Source of the DNA: Thermoplasmata archaeon
Lineage (GTDB): Archaea; Thermoplasmatota; Thermoplasmata; Thermoplasmatales; Thermoplasmataceae
Reading direction: 5' to 3'
DNA: 5,723 bases
Assembly: GCA_021797025.1 (NCBI GenBank)
Contig: JAKAAK010000210.1
Coordinates: 1-5,723, forward strand
Notes under the pieces: model-generated
Database searches by the model: none
The model's input: the letters and a program-made list of their open reading frames with translations, nothing else
What the model was told of the DNA's origin: nothing
Part shown: positions 1-5,723 of the stretch, piece after piece
Layout: each line of letters opens with the position of its first letter
How positions within the stretch are numbered: the stretch's first letter is position 1
Translations under genes and position numbers: made by a program

Positions 1-378
1 AAGAATGGTGTGATTTATCCCTGCGGTAAATGTTCAAAATGCCTGGGCATATTGCTTTTCATAGAATCGGCAGGTGGGCATCCGCAGGATATAATGTATT
101 CTGATGCTGATGTGAGGCTCCTTGGCCGCAGACTTTCAAAATCCAGGATCAGGCTTGACCCGGATGAAAGAGAGTATGCCGAATCAAAACTCGGGTTCAT
201 TTGTTCTGGAAATCCGGAAATTAATCACGCAGCCGGCATGCATATTATGCCATATGAAAAATATGTACTATCCGCCGTACCTGAAAATTTCAGGGCATCG
301 ATCAGAAAAATTCTTTCAGAATACTCAATTGGCATATATGAACTCAAGGACGATAAATGGCAGGAAGTTCAGAAATAG
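1..378 (+). CDS. Unrecognised protein with Cys cluster, C-terminal part (5' end cut by window)
   Basis: I cannot name this gene with confidence. The frame is open from base 1 to a TAG at 376-378. A GTG at position 10 could be a start, but the frame continues to the left edge and the protein would begin directly at a cysteine cluster, so a gene running in from the left is more likely. Visible near the start is CGKCSKC (C-x2-C-x2-C), followed by LGILLFIESAGGHP, then a charged segment (RIRLDPDEREYAESK), and a His/Met-rich stretch NHAAGMHIM about residues 72-80. The cluster followed by a hydrophobic helix and an Ala-Gly-Gly turn resembles the zinc site near the C-terminus of QueC-type PP-loop ATPases (CGxCxxC then xGFxxAG). 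However, about 105 residues follow here, far more than in QueC, so at best it is a diverged relative. The nucleotide-binding part would lie left of the window. Its last 10 nt overlap the convergent tsr3 gene. Confidence 0.6.
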   Translation, partial: KNGVIYPCGKCSKCLGILLFIESAGGHPQDIMYSDADVRLLGRRLSKSRIRLDPDEREYAESKLGFICSGNPEINHAAGMHIMPYEKYVLSAVPENFRASIRKILSEYSIGIYELKDDKWQEVQK

Positions 379-863
379 CTTTCCTGCGCAGAAATGCATT
401 CCTCATTTGTAGTGCACTTTGAATAATCGTTCAATGGATTGATATTGGTTTTGATAAAGTTCTGTGCCCAGGAATATTTTGAGATAATTTCACCTGATAA
501 ATCCACATAACCCATGATATAGAGAGCTGCTGCAAGCGCCTCAAGGGATGACAGTTTCCCGGGCTTTCCATAGTTTACAGGATTTACCGGCAGTAATAGC
601 GGAAGTTTTCGGCCGTTTTTTGCCCTGATATTTTCAATGGTGTTGATTCTATTCCATGAACCATCCATTACAACAATACCGGTTTTCTCATACGATATTT
701 TATCGGAATTGAGGAGAAAGTTCTCAGAATACGGTGTGAGATAAAGTTTATTATAAATTTTGTTCATGGGTATGTGTATTGCCAGACCGTACCTCTCAAG
801 TTTTTTCATGGTGGATTTTTTAGGGTCATCCTGATTTAAATAAACATAGAATATATCTCCCAT
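369..863 (-). CDS. tsr3: Tsr3 (DUF367) small-subunit rRNA aminocarboxypropyltransferase
   Basis: This 164-aa protein matches the archaeal Tsr3 family in length and motif order. Tsr3 transfers the 3-amino-3-carboxypropyl group of S-adenosylmethionine to a (methyl)pseudouridine in the helix 31 loop of small-subunit rRNA, a late ribosome-maturation step in the cytoplasm. Visible motifs are the D-x-S-W core (MDGSWN, residues 66-71), R85-x-LP-LLP leading into NPVNYGKPGKLSSLEALAAA (residues 94-113), and a C-terminal helix with SWAQNFIKTN (131-140), NPL (142-144) and Tyr147. The N-terminal D-x2-K-KSTMKKLERYGL (13-26) fits the family pattern DPKKCTGxKLxRxGLA, with Ser in place of Cys. The start is the ATG at 863-861; an ATG at 868-866 is out of frame. 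No Shine-Dalgarno sequence is seen, and a TATA-like element about 26 nt upstream suggests a leaderless mRNA. It diverges from the MFS gene and overlaps its convergent neighbour by 10 nt. Family assignment is secure; the exact target base is inferred from homologues. Confidence 0.93.
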   Translation of the reverse strand: MGDIFYVYLNQDDPKKSTMKKLERYGLAIHIPMNKIYNKLYLTPYSENFLLNSDKISYEKTGIVVMDGSWNRINTIENIRAKNGRKLPLLLPVNPVNYGKPGKLSSLEALAAALYIMGYVDLSGEIISKYSWAQNFIKTNINPLNDYSKCTTNEECISAQESYF

Positions 864-883
864 TGCATATATCAGGCAGAATC

Positions 884-895
884 AAAATATAAAAT
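884..895 (-). promoter_or_regulatory. Putative tsr3 promoter (TATA element, leaderless)
   Basis: Read on the minus strand, the element is ATTTTATATTTT. Its centre lies about 26 nt upstream of the tsr3 ATG (863). In archaea transcription starts about 24-28 nt downstream of the TATA centre, so the start site would fall at or next to the start codon. No Shine-Dalgarno sequence lies between. The surrounding DNA is AT-rich, so box boundaries are approximate. Confidence 0.5.
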
Positions 896-1048
896 TTGGT
901 ATTGGAAATATATAAAGCCTGGAAGAAGATATGTGCAACAAAATTGAACAAAAGTCCAATATAAGAATACACTTATATAGTATATCTATATAATAGTATA
1001 CAAATTTTTATTTAGGAATTATTATTTTTAGTATAATTAATTAATGTA

Positions 1049-1090
1049 AGTTTAAATAGAGAATTAGGTTTGATTGCAAGAGTTTAAATA
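1049..1090 (+). repeat. 10-bp direct repeat AGTTTAAATA in the tsr3/MFS divergent spacer
   Basis: Identical copies of AGTTTAAATA lie at 1049-1058 and 1081-1090, 32 bp apart start to start, close to three helical turns. Both lie upstream of the putative MFS TATA box. They could be a regulator-binding pair, alternative TATA-like boxes, or chance similarity in very AT-rich DNA. The repeat itself is directly visible; any function is a guess. Confidence 0.35.
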
Positions 1091-1108
1091 CAATAAATTA
1101 TAAATAAA

Positions 1109-1122
1109 TAATTATATATATA
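1109..1122 (+). promoter_or_regulatory. Putative MFS gene promoter (TATA element, leaderless)
   Basis: The run TAATTATATATATA is centred about 25 nt before the ATG at 1141. That spacing would place the transcription start at the start codon. The 20 nt before the ATG contain no GGAGG-like ribosome-binding site, which supports leaderless translation. A second TATA-like stretch (TTATAAATAA, from 1098) would give a leader of about 15 nt instead, so the exact box is uncertain. Confidence 0.5.
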
Positions 1123-1140
1123 ACGAATTCATCAATTTAT

Positions 1141-2502
1141 ATGGTAGAAAATATTGATAAAGTGAAAGATATAATAGCAAGGGAAAACAGGATCCCTGTA
1201 TGGTCTCTACCGACAGCTTTCCTGGGAATTATTGGCCTTGGATATTTTTTCACCTTTTATGATATATCAGATATTGGTCTGGCTATGCCGGCAATAGATC
1301 AGCAGTTCAATCTGCATGGATCTATCATTCTTTTTATTGCACTATCTGTGGGTCTTATAGGATATGCCATTGGGTCATATGTAATAGGTAGTCTTGCAGA
1401 TATTTTCGGGAGATATAGATCCATGATTTTAACAATGGCTTTAACTGCGATAGGTTCTCTTGGGGATGCGCTTTCCTTTAATGTGCCTGAACTTACCATT
1501 TTCAGATTCATAACAGGTATCGGGCTCGGAGCTGACCTGAATCTTGTTTCCATTTATATAACTGAATTTGCTCCATCGGCAGTAAGGGGAAAAATCACGG
1601 TATTCACGTTCCTTATTGGTATATTCGGGCAGGCTGTAACACCGTTCATAGGTTATTTCCTTGTACCTGCATTCACTACGGGATGGCGCTGGCTATTCGG
1701 AATAGGTGCAATAATAGCATTCATAGCAGTGTTTTTAAGGATGGAACTCCCCGAATCACCCAGGTGGCTTGCTACGAGAGGAAAGAATATACAGAAGGCT
1801 GAAAAGGTTCTGGAGATGCTGGAAGCAAATGCTGAAAAGAAGGTTGGAAAGCTTCCGGAACCACATCCGGAGACTGTTGTTGTGGAGGAGCCAAAATTCC
1901 CTACACTGTATCTGTTCAAAAAGCCCTATTCAGGCCGTATGGCACTTCTTATTGCAGTGTGGTTCTTCTGGTACATAGGAAATTATGCATTTCTGGGAGA
2001 TGCTGAATCATTATTACTGGGAATCGGCTTTTCGCTGGCAGCTGCAATACTGTATATAGCGGTGGGTGCCATAATAGGCTATCCTACGGGAGCCATTATC
2101 ATGATGTATACCTCAGATAGATATGAGAGAAAACATGTTATTTTTGCTGCCACCGTGGTTTGGCTCATAGCAATGATTTTAATGGCAACAAAAATGGTAG
2201 ATTTTCTTTACTTTGGATCGTTCCTTGCTGCAGTGGGACTGGGAATGTATCTCCAGGTTGCATATACATTCACAGCAGAAAACTATCCCACAAGGGCCAG
2301 GAGTTCCGGTTTCGGCATAACCGATGGAATAGGGCATGGCGGTGGTGCACTGGGCGCAATACTACTACCAATACTGGTTGCGACATATTCCTGGTCATTC
2401 GGATTCGTGTTCATAGGAATTACAGGTTTCATAGCTGGACTGCTGGTACTTATCGGTGGCACGAAGGTTTCAAGGAGGAATCTGGAAGATATATCTGAAT
2501 GA
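1141..2502 (+). CDS. MFS transporter, sugar/metabolite-proton symporter type
   Basis: This 453-aa polytopic membrane protein has the hydrophobicity pattern of 12 helices in two halves. A long charged loop at about residues 203-263 separates them. The first half holds the helix-1 acidic motif FYDISDIG (39-46), the MFS loop 2-3 signature GSLADIFGRYR (83-93), and helix 4/loop RFITGIGLGAD (122-132) with TEFAPSAVRG (141-150). PESPRWL (204-210) after helix 6 is the hallmark of the sugar porter/SV2-like branch. The second half repeats the signature as SDRYERK (325-331) and has AENYPTRARSSG (379-390). The protein probably imports or exports a small organic solute across the cytoplasmic membrane using the proton gradient; the substrate cannot be read from sequence. 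The ATG at 1141 gives a short cytoplasmic N-terminus (about 20 residues) before helix 1. It stands alone with its own promoter and spacers of 277 and 161 nt. No frameshift or truncation is seen. Confidence 0.9.
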   Translation: MVENIDKVKDIIARENRIPVWSLPTAFLGIIGLGYFFTFYDISDIGLAMPAIDQQFNLHGSIILFIALSVGLIGYAIGSYVIGSLADIFGRYRSMILTMALTAIGSLGDALSFNVPELTIFRFITGIGLGADLNLVSIYITEFAPSAVRGKITVFTFLIGIFGQAVTPFIGYFLVPAFTTGWRWLFGIGAIIAFIAVFLRMELPESPRWLATRGKNIQKAEKVLEMLEANAEKKVGKLPEPHPETVVVEEPKFPTLYLFKKPYSGRMALLIAVWFFWYIGNYAFLGDAESLLLGIGFSLAAAILYIAVGAIIGYPTGAIIMMYTSDRYERKHVIFAATVVWLIAMILMATKMVDFLYFGSFLAAVGLGMYLQVAYTFTAENYPTRARSSGFGITDGIGHGGGALGAILLPILVATYSWSFGFVFIGITGFIAGLLVLIGGTKVSRRNLEDISE

Positions 2503-2540
2503 AATAGAATTCCAGATAATAAACAATATTTATTAAATAA

Positions 2541-2556
2541 TTAAAATTTTTATTCT
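2541..2556 (+). terminator. Possible T-rich terminator after the MFS gene
   Basis: TTAAAATTTTTATTCT lies about 40 nt after the MFS stop codon and contains a run of five T followed by further T-rich bases. Archaeal intrinsic termination often needs only a T tract. Just upstream is a weak all-AT inverted repeat, AATAAA (2518-2523) and TTTATT (2529-2534), too weak to count as a stable hairpin. The whole spacer is AT-rich, so this is a suggestion only. Confidence 0.3.
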
Positions 2557-2627
2557 ATAATGTACAATTAATTTGAATGATTTGTCCATATTTGTAATAT
2601 TTATTGGATTATGATTGCTCCAAATAA

Positions 2628-2645
2628 TGAAAAGCTTTATTAAAC
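2628..2645 (+). promoter_or_regulatory. Putative pyrG operon promoter (BRE/TATA, leaderless)
   Basis: TGAAAAGCTTTATTAAAC contains a purine-rich BRE-like stretch (GAAAAG) followed by the TATA-like CTTTATTAAA. The TATA centre lies about 26 nt before the pyrG ATG at 2664. The bases directly before the ATG (TCACTATAGAATA) carry no Shine-Dalgarno sequence, so the mRNA probably starts at or within a few nt of the start codon. This is the clearest of the three promoter candidates in the window and should drive pyrG, the SCP2 gene and the polymerase gene. Confidence 0.6.
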
Positions 2646-2663
2646 GATTTTCACTATAGAATA

Positions 2664-4274
2664 ATGCATTATATTGTAGTAACCGGAGGGGTAATTTCTG
2701 GTTTAGGAAAGGGCACAATAACATCCGGATTATCATATCTTTTAAAAAACAGTGGTTTCAAAGTTACAAATATAAAAATTGACCCGTATATAAATTATGA
2801 TGCTGGTACAATGAACCCGTATCAGCACGGAGAGGTTTTTGTGCTGAATGATGGTGGCGAGGTTGACCTGGATCTTGGTAACTATGAGAGATTTCTTGAT
2901 ACCGCGCTTACATCAGCAAACAACATAACAACCGGGAAGATATACAAGGAAGTTATAGAAAAAGAAAGGCGGGGAGATTATCTCGGAAGTACAGTACAGA
3001 TAATTCCACATATCACAAATGAAATAAAAGCCCGTATAAGAAAGGCCGCAGATGGATATGACATTGCTCTTATAGAGGTGGGGGGAACAGTGGGTGATAT
3101 TGAATCAATGCCATTTCTGGAAGCATTGAGGCAGATGAGATCGGACAGGAATGACTCCATGGTTTTCGGGCATGTTACACTTGTACCTGAATCTGGGTCC
3201 GAACAGAAAACAAAGCCTACACAGCACAGTGTAAAAGAATTGAGGGCAATAGGCATACAGCCGGATATATTATTCTGCAGGTCTTCTAGGCCGCTGGACA
3301 TAGATGCCAGGAAGAAGATTTCTCTCTTTACAGATGTTGCTGAGAAAGGGATAATAAGTGTCTACGATGTTTCTAATGTATATTTTGTTCCCATGGTACT
3401 GGAGAATCAGGGTGCACTGGAATATGTCAGGGAGCTCTTCAAATTTGATGATCATGAGTTGAATTATACACTGAAAGAATTTACAAAAAATATTGAAAAA
3501 CCCACCGAGGAAGTTACAGTAGGCCTTATAGGAAAATATGTTGATATGCAGGATGCGTATATTAGCCACAAAGAGGCATTTTCACATGTAACGGGCAATA
3601 CCGGCATAAAGGTCAATATCAAATGGATTGATTCAGACGACCTGATAAAAAGCACAGAACAGCTGGAAGACCTTGACGGAATACTGATTCCGGGTGGATT
3701 CGGATACCGTGGTGTAGAGGGGAAGATTGCCGCTGCAAAGTATGCCAGGGAAAAACATGTACCGTATCTCGGAATTTGCCTGGGATTCCAGGCCTCTGTT
3801 ATAGAGCTATCAAGGAATCTGCTGAATTTGAAAGATGCGAATAGTACAGAATTCCAGCCGGGAACAGAAAATCCGGTTATAGATATTCTGCCAGAACAGA
3901 AGGGAATAAAAGATCTTGGTGGAACCATGAGGCTAGGTGCAAAGCCGGTAATTATCAGGAAAGATACAATTGCATATGGCATTTACAGATCTGAGAGGAT
4001 AAGCGAGAGGCACAGGCACAGATATGAGGTAAATCCGGAATACATAGAAAGATTGGAGGATAAGGGCGCTATATTTGCCGGAACCGATGATGAAAAAATC
4101 CGGATGGAGATACTTGAACTGGATGACCGTGATAATTATATTGCAACCCAGTATCATGCAGAATTCCAGTCAAGGCCATTAAACCCCTCAAAGGTACATT
4201 TATATTTCATAAAAAAATCACTGGAATACAGAAAAGAAAAAAGAGGTAGTATATATGCAGGAAGTACTGAATAA
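2664..4274 (+). CDS. pyrG: CTP synthase (glutamine-hydrolysing)
   Basis: This 536-aa enzyme is full length for the family (E. coli 545 aa). It makes CTP from UTP, ATP and glutamine, the last step of de novo pyrimidine nucleotide synthesis in the cytoplasm. The N-terminal synthetase domain (about 1-270) shows the P-loop [10 protein letters not shown] (8-17), the metal/ATP region [15 protein letters not shown] (63-77), [11 protein letters not shown] (138-148) and the UTP-site segment [13 protein letters not shown] (182-194). The C-terminal class I glutamine amidotransferase domain (about 285-525) shows GGFGYRG (344-350), the nucleophile Cys372 in YLGICLGFQ, and His498-x-Glu500 in [10 protein letters not shown], so the Cys-His-Glu triad is intact. 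RHRYEVN (451-457) is also typical. The ATG at 2664 puts the P-loop at the usual distance from the N-terminus. It heads an operon; its last 20 nt overlap the SCP2 gene. CTP feedback inhibition and GTP activation are known for the family, not read here. Confidence 0.98.
   Translation: MHYIVVTGGVISGLGKGTITSGLSYLLKNSGFKVTNIKIDPYINYDAGTMNPYQHGEVFVLNDGGEVDLDLGNYERFLDTALTSANNITTGKIYKEVIEKERRGDYLGSTVQIIPHITNEIKARIRKAADGYDIALIEVGGTVGDIESMPFLEALRQMRSDRNDSMVFGHVTLVPESGSEQKTKPTQHSVKELRAIGIQPDILFCRSSRPLDIDARKKISLFTDVAEKGIISVYDVSNVYFVPMVLENQGALEYVRELFKFDDHELNYTLKEFTKNIEKPTEEVTVGLIGKYVDMQDAYISHKEAFSHVTGNTGIKVNIKWIDSDDLIKSTEQLEDLDGILIPGGFGYRGVEGKIAAAKYAREKHVPYLGICLGFQASVIELSRNLLNLKDANSTEFQPGTENPVIDILPEQKGIKDLGGTMRLGAKPVIIRKDTIAYGIYRSERISERHRHRYEVNPEYIERLEDKGAIFAGTDDEKIRMEILELDDRDNYIATQYHAEFQSRPLNPSKVHLYFIKKSLEYRKEKRGSIYAGSTE
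4242..4248 (+). promoter_or_regulatory. Shine-Dalgarno site of the SCP2 gene, inside pyrG
   Basis: AGAGGTA lies 6-7 nt before the ATG at 4255 and can pair with the CCUCC motif at the 3' end of archaeal 16S rRNA. It lies inside the last codons of pyrG and decides the SCP2 start. It contrasts with the three promoter-proximal genes here, which have none, and fits leaderless first genes with SD-led internal operon genes. Confidence 0.7.
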
Positions 4275-4587
4275 TTTAGTAAAGAAGATGAACGACAAAA
4301 TAGCGAACGATCAGACATATGCGAAGAAATTGCAGAATATAACAAAATCCATTGATATTGTTTTTGATGATAAGGATTCTTATTATTTCAAGGTTGAAAA
4401 TGGACATATAACTGAGCCGCAGGCAGGAAAGATCGATGCAGACATCACTGTAACAGTAAGTTCTGATATTTTCAATAAGATATTATCCAAAGAGATCAAT
4501 GCCATGGACGCATACATGAAGCAGCAGATAAAGATAAAGTCCTCCCTGATGGATAAATTATTATTGAGCGATTTGCTGAAAGCGTAG
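4255..4587 (+). CDS. SCP2 sterol-carrier-type lipid-binding domain protein
   Basis: This small 110-aa single-domain protein reads as a stand-alone SCP2 domain. It has an amphipathic N-terminal helix ([18 protein letters not shown]), then strands with the family rhythm: [20 protein letters not shown] (33-52), [20 protein letters not shown] (52-71), and [20 protein letters not shown] (72-91). The D-x-T-V-T-V-S-x-D-x-F-x-K-I-L-x-K-E-I-N-x-M-x-A segment followed by [13 protein letters not shown] matches the family's G-x-L-x-I-x-G-D region. SCP2 domains have a hydrophobic cavity that binds fatty acyl or isoprenoid-like lipids; the role of free-standing archaeal copies is not established. There is no signal peptide or membrane segment, so it should be cytosolic. 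The start is set by the SD site just upstream and overlaps pyrG by 20 nt in another frame, implying translational coupling. The polymerase gene begins 1 nt after its stop. The domain call is fairly strong from pattern; the ligand is unknown. Confidence 0.8.
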   Translation: MQEVLNNLVKKMNDKIANDQTYAKKLQNITKSIDIVFDDKDSYYFKVENGHITEPQAGKIDADITVTVSSDIFNKILSKEINAMDAYMKQQIKIKSSLMDKLLLSDLLKA

Positions 4588-4588
4588 A

Positions 4589-5723
4589 ATGATAGACCAT
4601 AATCTGGATAAATACAATCAGGCTCTGGCCAAAAGCGTTAATGAATGCTATGAAGTTGCCAGGGAAGCCCGATCCCTGGGCAAGGATGTATCCACAAATG
4701 TGGAAATACCACTGGCCAATGACATGGCAGAGAGGGTAGAGAAGTTAATCCAGATAGATGGCATTGCAAGTGATATAAGGGAGCTCAGCAAGACAAAATC
4801 CAGGGAAGAGGTATCACTGGAGATATCCAGAAAAGTCGCTGAGATGCTCAAATCCGACAGAAGAAATGCACTGGAAAAATCTGTCCGTGTGGGTCTGGCA
4901 ATTTTGACAGAGGGCATACTTGTTGCACCCCTCGAAGGCATAAAGGAGGTAAATATAGTTCCCAATGATGACGGCACAGAATATGTTGACATTGTATATT
5001 CAGGTCCCATAAGAAGTGCCGGAGGAACGGCACAGGCCCTCAGCGTTTTGATGGCCGATATTGTTCGCAGGGAGTTGAACATCGGGAGTTTTAAGGCAAC
5101 TGATGAGGAAATTGAACGTTATATAGAGGAGATACAGGCATATAACAGGTCAAAACACCTCCAGTATCTCCCGACACCGGATGAGATTCGCCTTGTCATA
5201 GGAAATTCCCCGGTTATGATCGATGGAGAGGGAAGCGAGGAGGAGGAAATATCTGGACACAGGGATATGAAGCGTATTCCAACTAACCGTATAAGGGGTG
5301 GAATGTGCCTTGTTCTCTGTGAGGGATTGATCCAGAAATCCAGAAAGGTTCTGAAGTATACAAGCCTGATGAATTTAAAGGAATGGAATATACTGGAAAA
5401 GATAGGCAAAAATAAAACAGAGGAGAAGGGTGACACCTCACAGAAATATTTACGTGATATCATTGCAGGGAGGCCGGTGTTCGGGTATCCGAACAGACCC
5501 GGCGGTTTCAGGCTCAGATACGGAAGATCGAGGCTCTCCGGTCTTGCCGCTGCATCCATAAACCCGGTTTCAATGTACATTGTGGATCAGTTCATAGCCA
5601 TAGGTTCCCAGATAAAGGTGGAGCTGCCGGGAAAGGCTGCTGCAATAACACCCTGCGATACCATAGATGGGCCATCCGTTCTGCTCAAGTCCGGCGAGCA
5701 CAGAAAAATAAAAACAATTGAGG
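4589..5723 (+). CDS. polC: DNA polymerase D (Pol II) large subunit DP2, N-terminal part (3' end cut by window)
   Basis: The frame is open from the ATG at 4589 to the window end, 378 codons without a stop or frameshift. DP2 is the catalytic subunit of the heterodimeric D-family polymerase, a replicative enzyme of euryarchaea that works with the DP1 exonuclease subunit. Visible family blocks are VEIPLANDMAERVE (38-51), GPIRSAGGTAQALSV (139-153), LPTPDEIRLVI (194-204), IDGEGSEEEEISGHRDMKRI (211-230), TNRIRGGMCLVLCEG (232-246), GRPVFGYPNRPGGFRLRYGR (294-313), SGLAAASINP (317-326) and PGKAAAITPCDTIDGP (347-362). Family members run beyond 1,000 residues, so roughly the first third is present; the catalytic aspartates and C-terminal zinc and DP1/PCNA-contact regions lie beyond the edge. 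The start is 1 nt after the SCP2 stop with no strong SD sequence, so translation probably depends on ribosomes finishing SCP2. No intein is seen in this part. Confidence 0.97.
   Translation, partial: MIDHNLDKYNQALAKSVNECYEVAREARSLGKDVSTNVEIPLANDMAERVEKLIQIDGIASDIRELSKTKSREEVSLEISRKVAEMLKSDRRNALEKSVRVGLAILTEGILVAPLEGIKEVNIVPNDDGTEYVDIVYSGPIRSAGGTAQALSVLMADIVRRELNIGSFKATDEEIERYIEEIQAYNRSKHLQYLPTPDEIRLVIGNSPVMIDGEGSEEEEISGHRDMKRIPTNRIRGGMCLVLCEGLIQKSRKVLKYTSLMNLKEWNILEKIGKNKTEEKGDTSQKYLRDIIAGRPVFGYPNRPGGFRLRYGRSRLSGLAAASINPVSMYIVDQFIAIGSQIKVELPGKAAAITPCDTIDGPSVLLKSGEHRKIKTIE

Noticed and set aside
122..412. Plus-strand 96-aa frame overlapping the first gene and tsr3
   Set aside because: Out-of-frame overlap with both genes and no family features; the frame through CGKCSKC has better protein-like composition.
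864..1140. Possible tRNA, small RNA or CRISPR in the 277-nt divergent spacer
   Set aside because: No GTTCRANNC-type T-loop, no GC-rich foldable block, and no repeat-spacer array; only promoter-like AT-rich DNA and short direct repeats.
2504..2558. Inverted repeat ATAGAAT / ATTCTAT in the MFS-pyrG spacer
   Set aside because: Only 7 bp with one G-C pair and a loop of about 40 nt in AT-rich DNA; not a credible hairpin or attachment site.
2533..2736. Minus-strand 67-aa frame across the MFS-pyrG spacer
   Set aside because: AT-rich, Ile/Asn/Leu-biased translation that covers the pyrG promoter and the P-loop region; no supporting signal.
3464..3982. Antisense open frame of 172 aa opposite the amidotransferase half of pyrG
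   Set aside because: Covers the PyrG catalytic Cys region, is Ser/Pro/Phe-rich with no recognisable domain, and has no promoter-like element.
4648..5082. Long antisense open frame (144 aa, minus) opposite the polymerase gene
   Set aside because: Ser/Thr-rich low-information translation with no motif, lying fully opposite a confident DP2 frame; a shadow of the coding strand.
5119..5580. Antisense open frame of 153 aa opposite the polymerase gene
   Set aside because: Lies across highly conserved DP2 blocks (GRPVFGYP, RPGGFRLRYGR); no promoter or RBS; a shadow.
4589..5723. Intein in the polymerase D large subunit
   Set aside because: The N-terminal third reads as continuous DP2 blocks with no intein splice motifs; known DP2 inteins lie further downstream, outside the window.

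Overview
The window looks like chromosomal DNA from a euryarchaeon, most likely of the Thermoplasmatales (Ferroplasma/Thermoplasma/Picrophilus type). Two core genes give the domain: the large subunit of the D-family DNA polymerase (archaea-specific) and an archaeal-length Tsr3 rRNA aminocarboxypropyltransferase. The order-level guess is weaker. It rests on AT-rich, AUA/AGG-rich coding DNA and on TATA-like boxes about 25 nt upstream of three ATG codons with no Shine-Dalgarno sequence, the leaderless style typical of that group.

Layout. Positions 1-378 (+) hold the 3' part of an unrecognised gene with a C-x2-C-x2-C cluster near the window edge. It converges with tsr3 (369-863, -), and the two overlap by 10 nt at their stop codons. 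A 277-nt AT-rich divergent spacer (864-1140) follows; it carries the leftward tsr3 promoter, the rightward transporter promoter and a 10-bp direct repeat, and I see no gene in it. Positions 1141-2502 (+) encode a 12-helix MFS transporter of the sugar/metabolite-proton symporter type. A 161-nt spacer (2503-2663) holds a weak T-rich terminator candidate and the promoter of the next unit.

From 2664 to the right edge is a tightly packed rightward operon: pyrG (CTP synthase), a 110-aa SCP2-type lipid-binding protein that starts inside the end of pyrG behind a clear Shine-Dalgarno sequence, and the polymerase D large subunit, which starts 1 nt after the SCP2 stop codon and runs off the window after 378 codons.

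Working together: the operon joins synthesis of a nucleotide precursor (CTP, and through it dCTP) to the replicative polymerase, with a small possible lipid-binding protein between them. tsr3 serves small-subunit rRNA maturation, and the MFS gene appears to be an independent transport unit. I found no mobile element, CRISPR array, tRNA or rRNA. The window reads as ordinary core chromosome; the most interesting points are the SCP2 protein inside a CTP synthase-polymerase operon and the unidentified cysteine-cluster gene.
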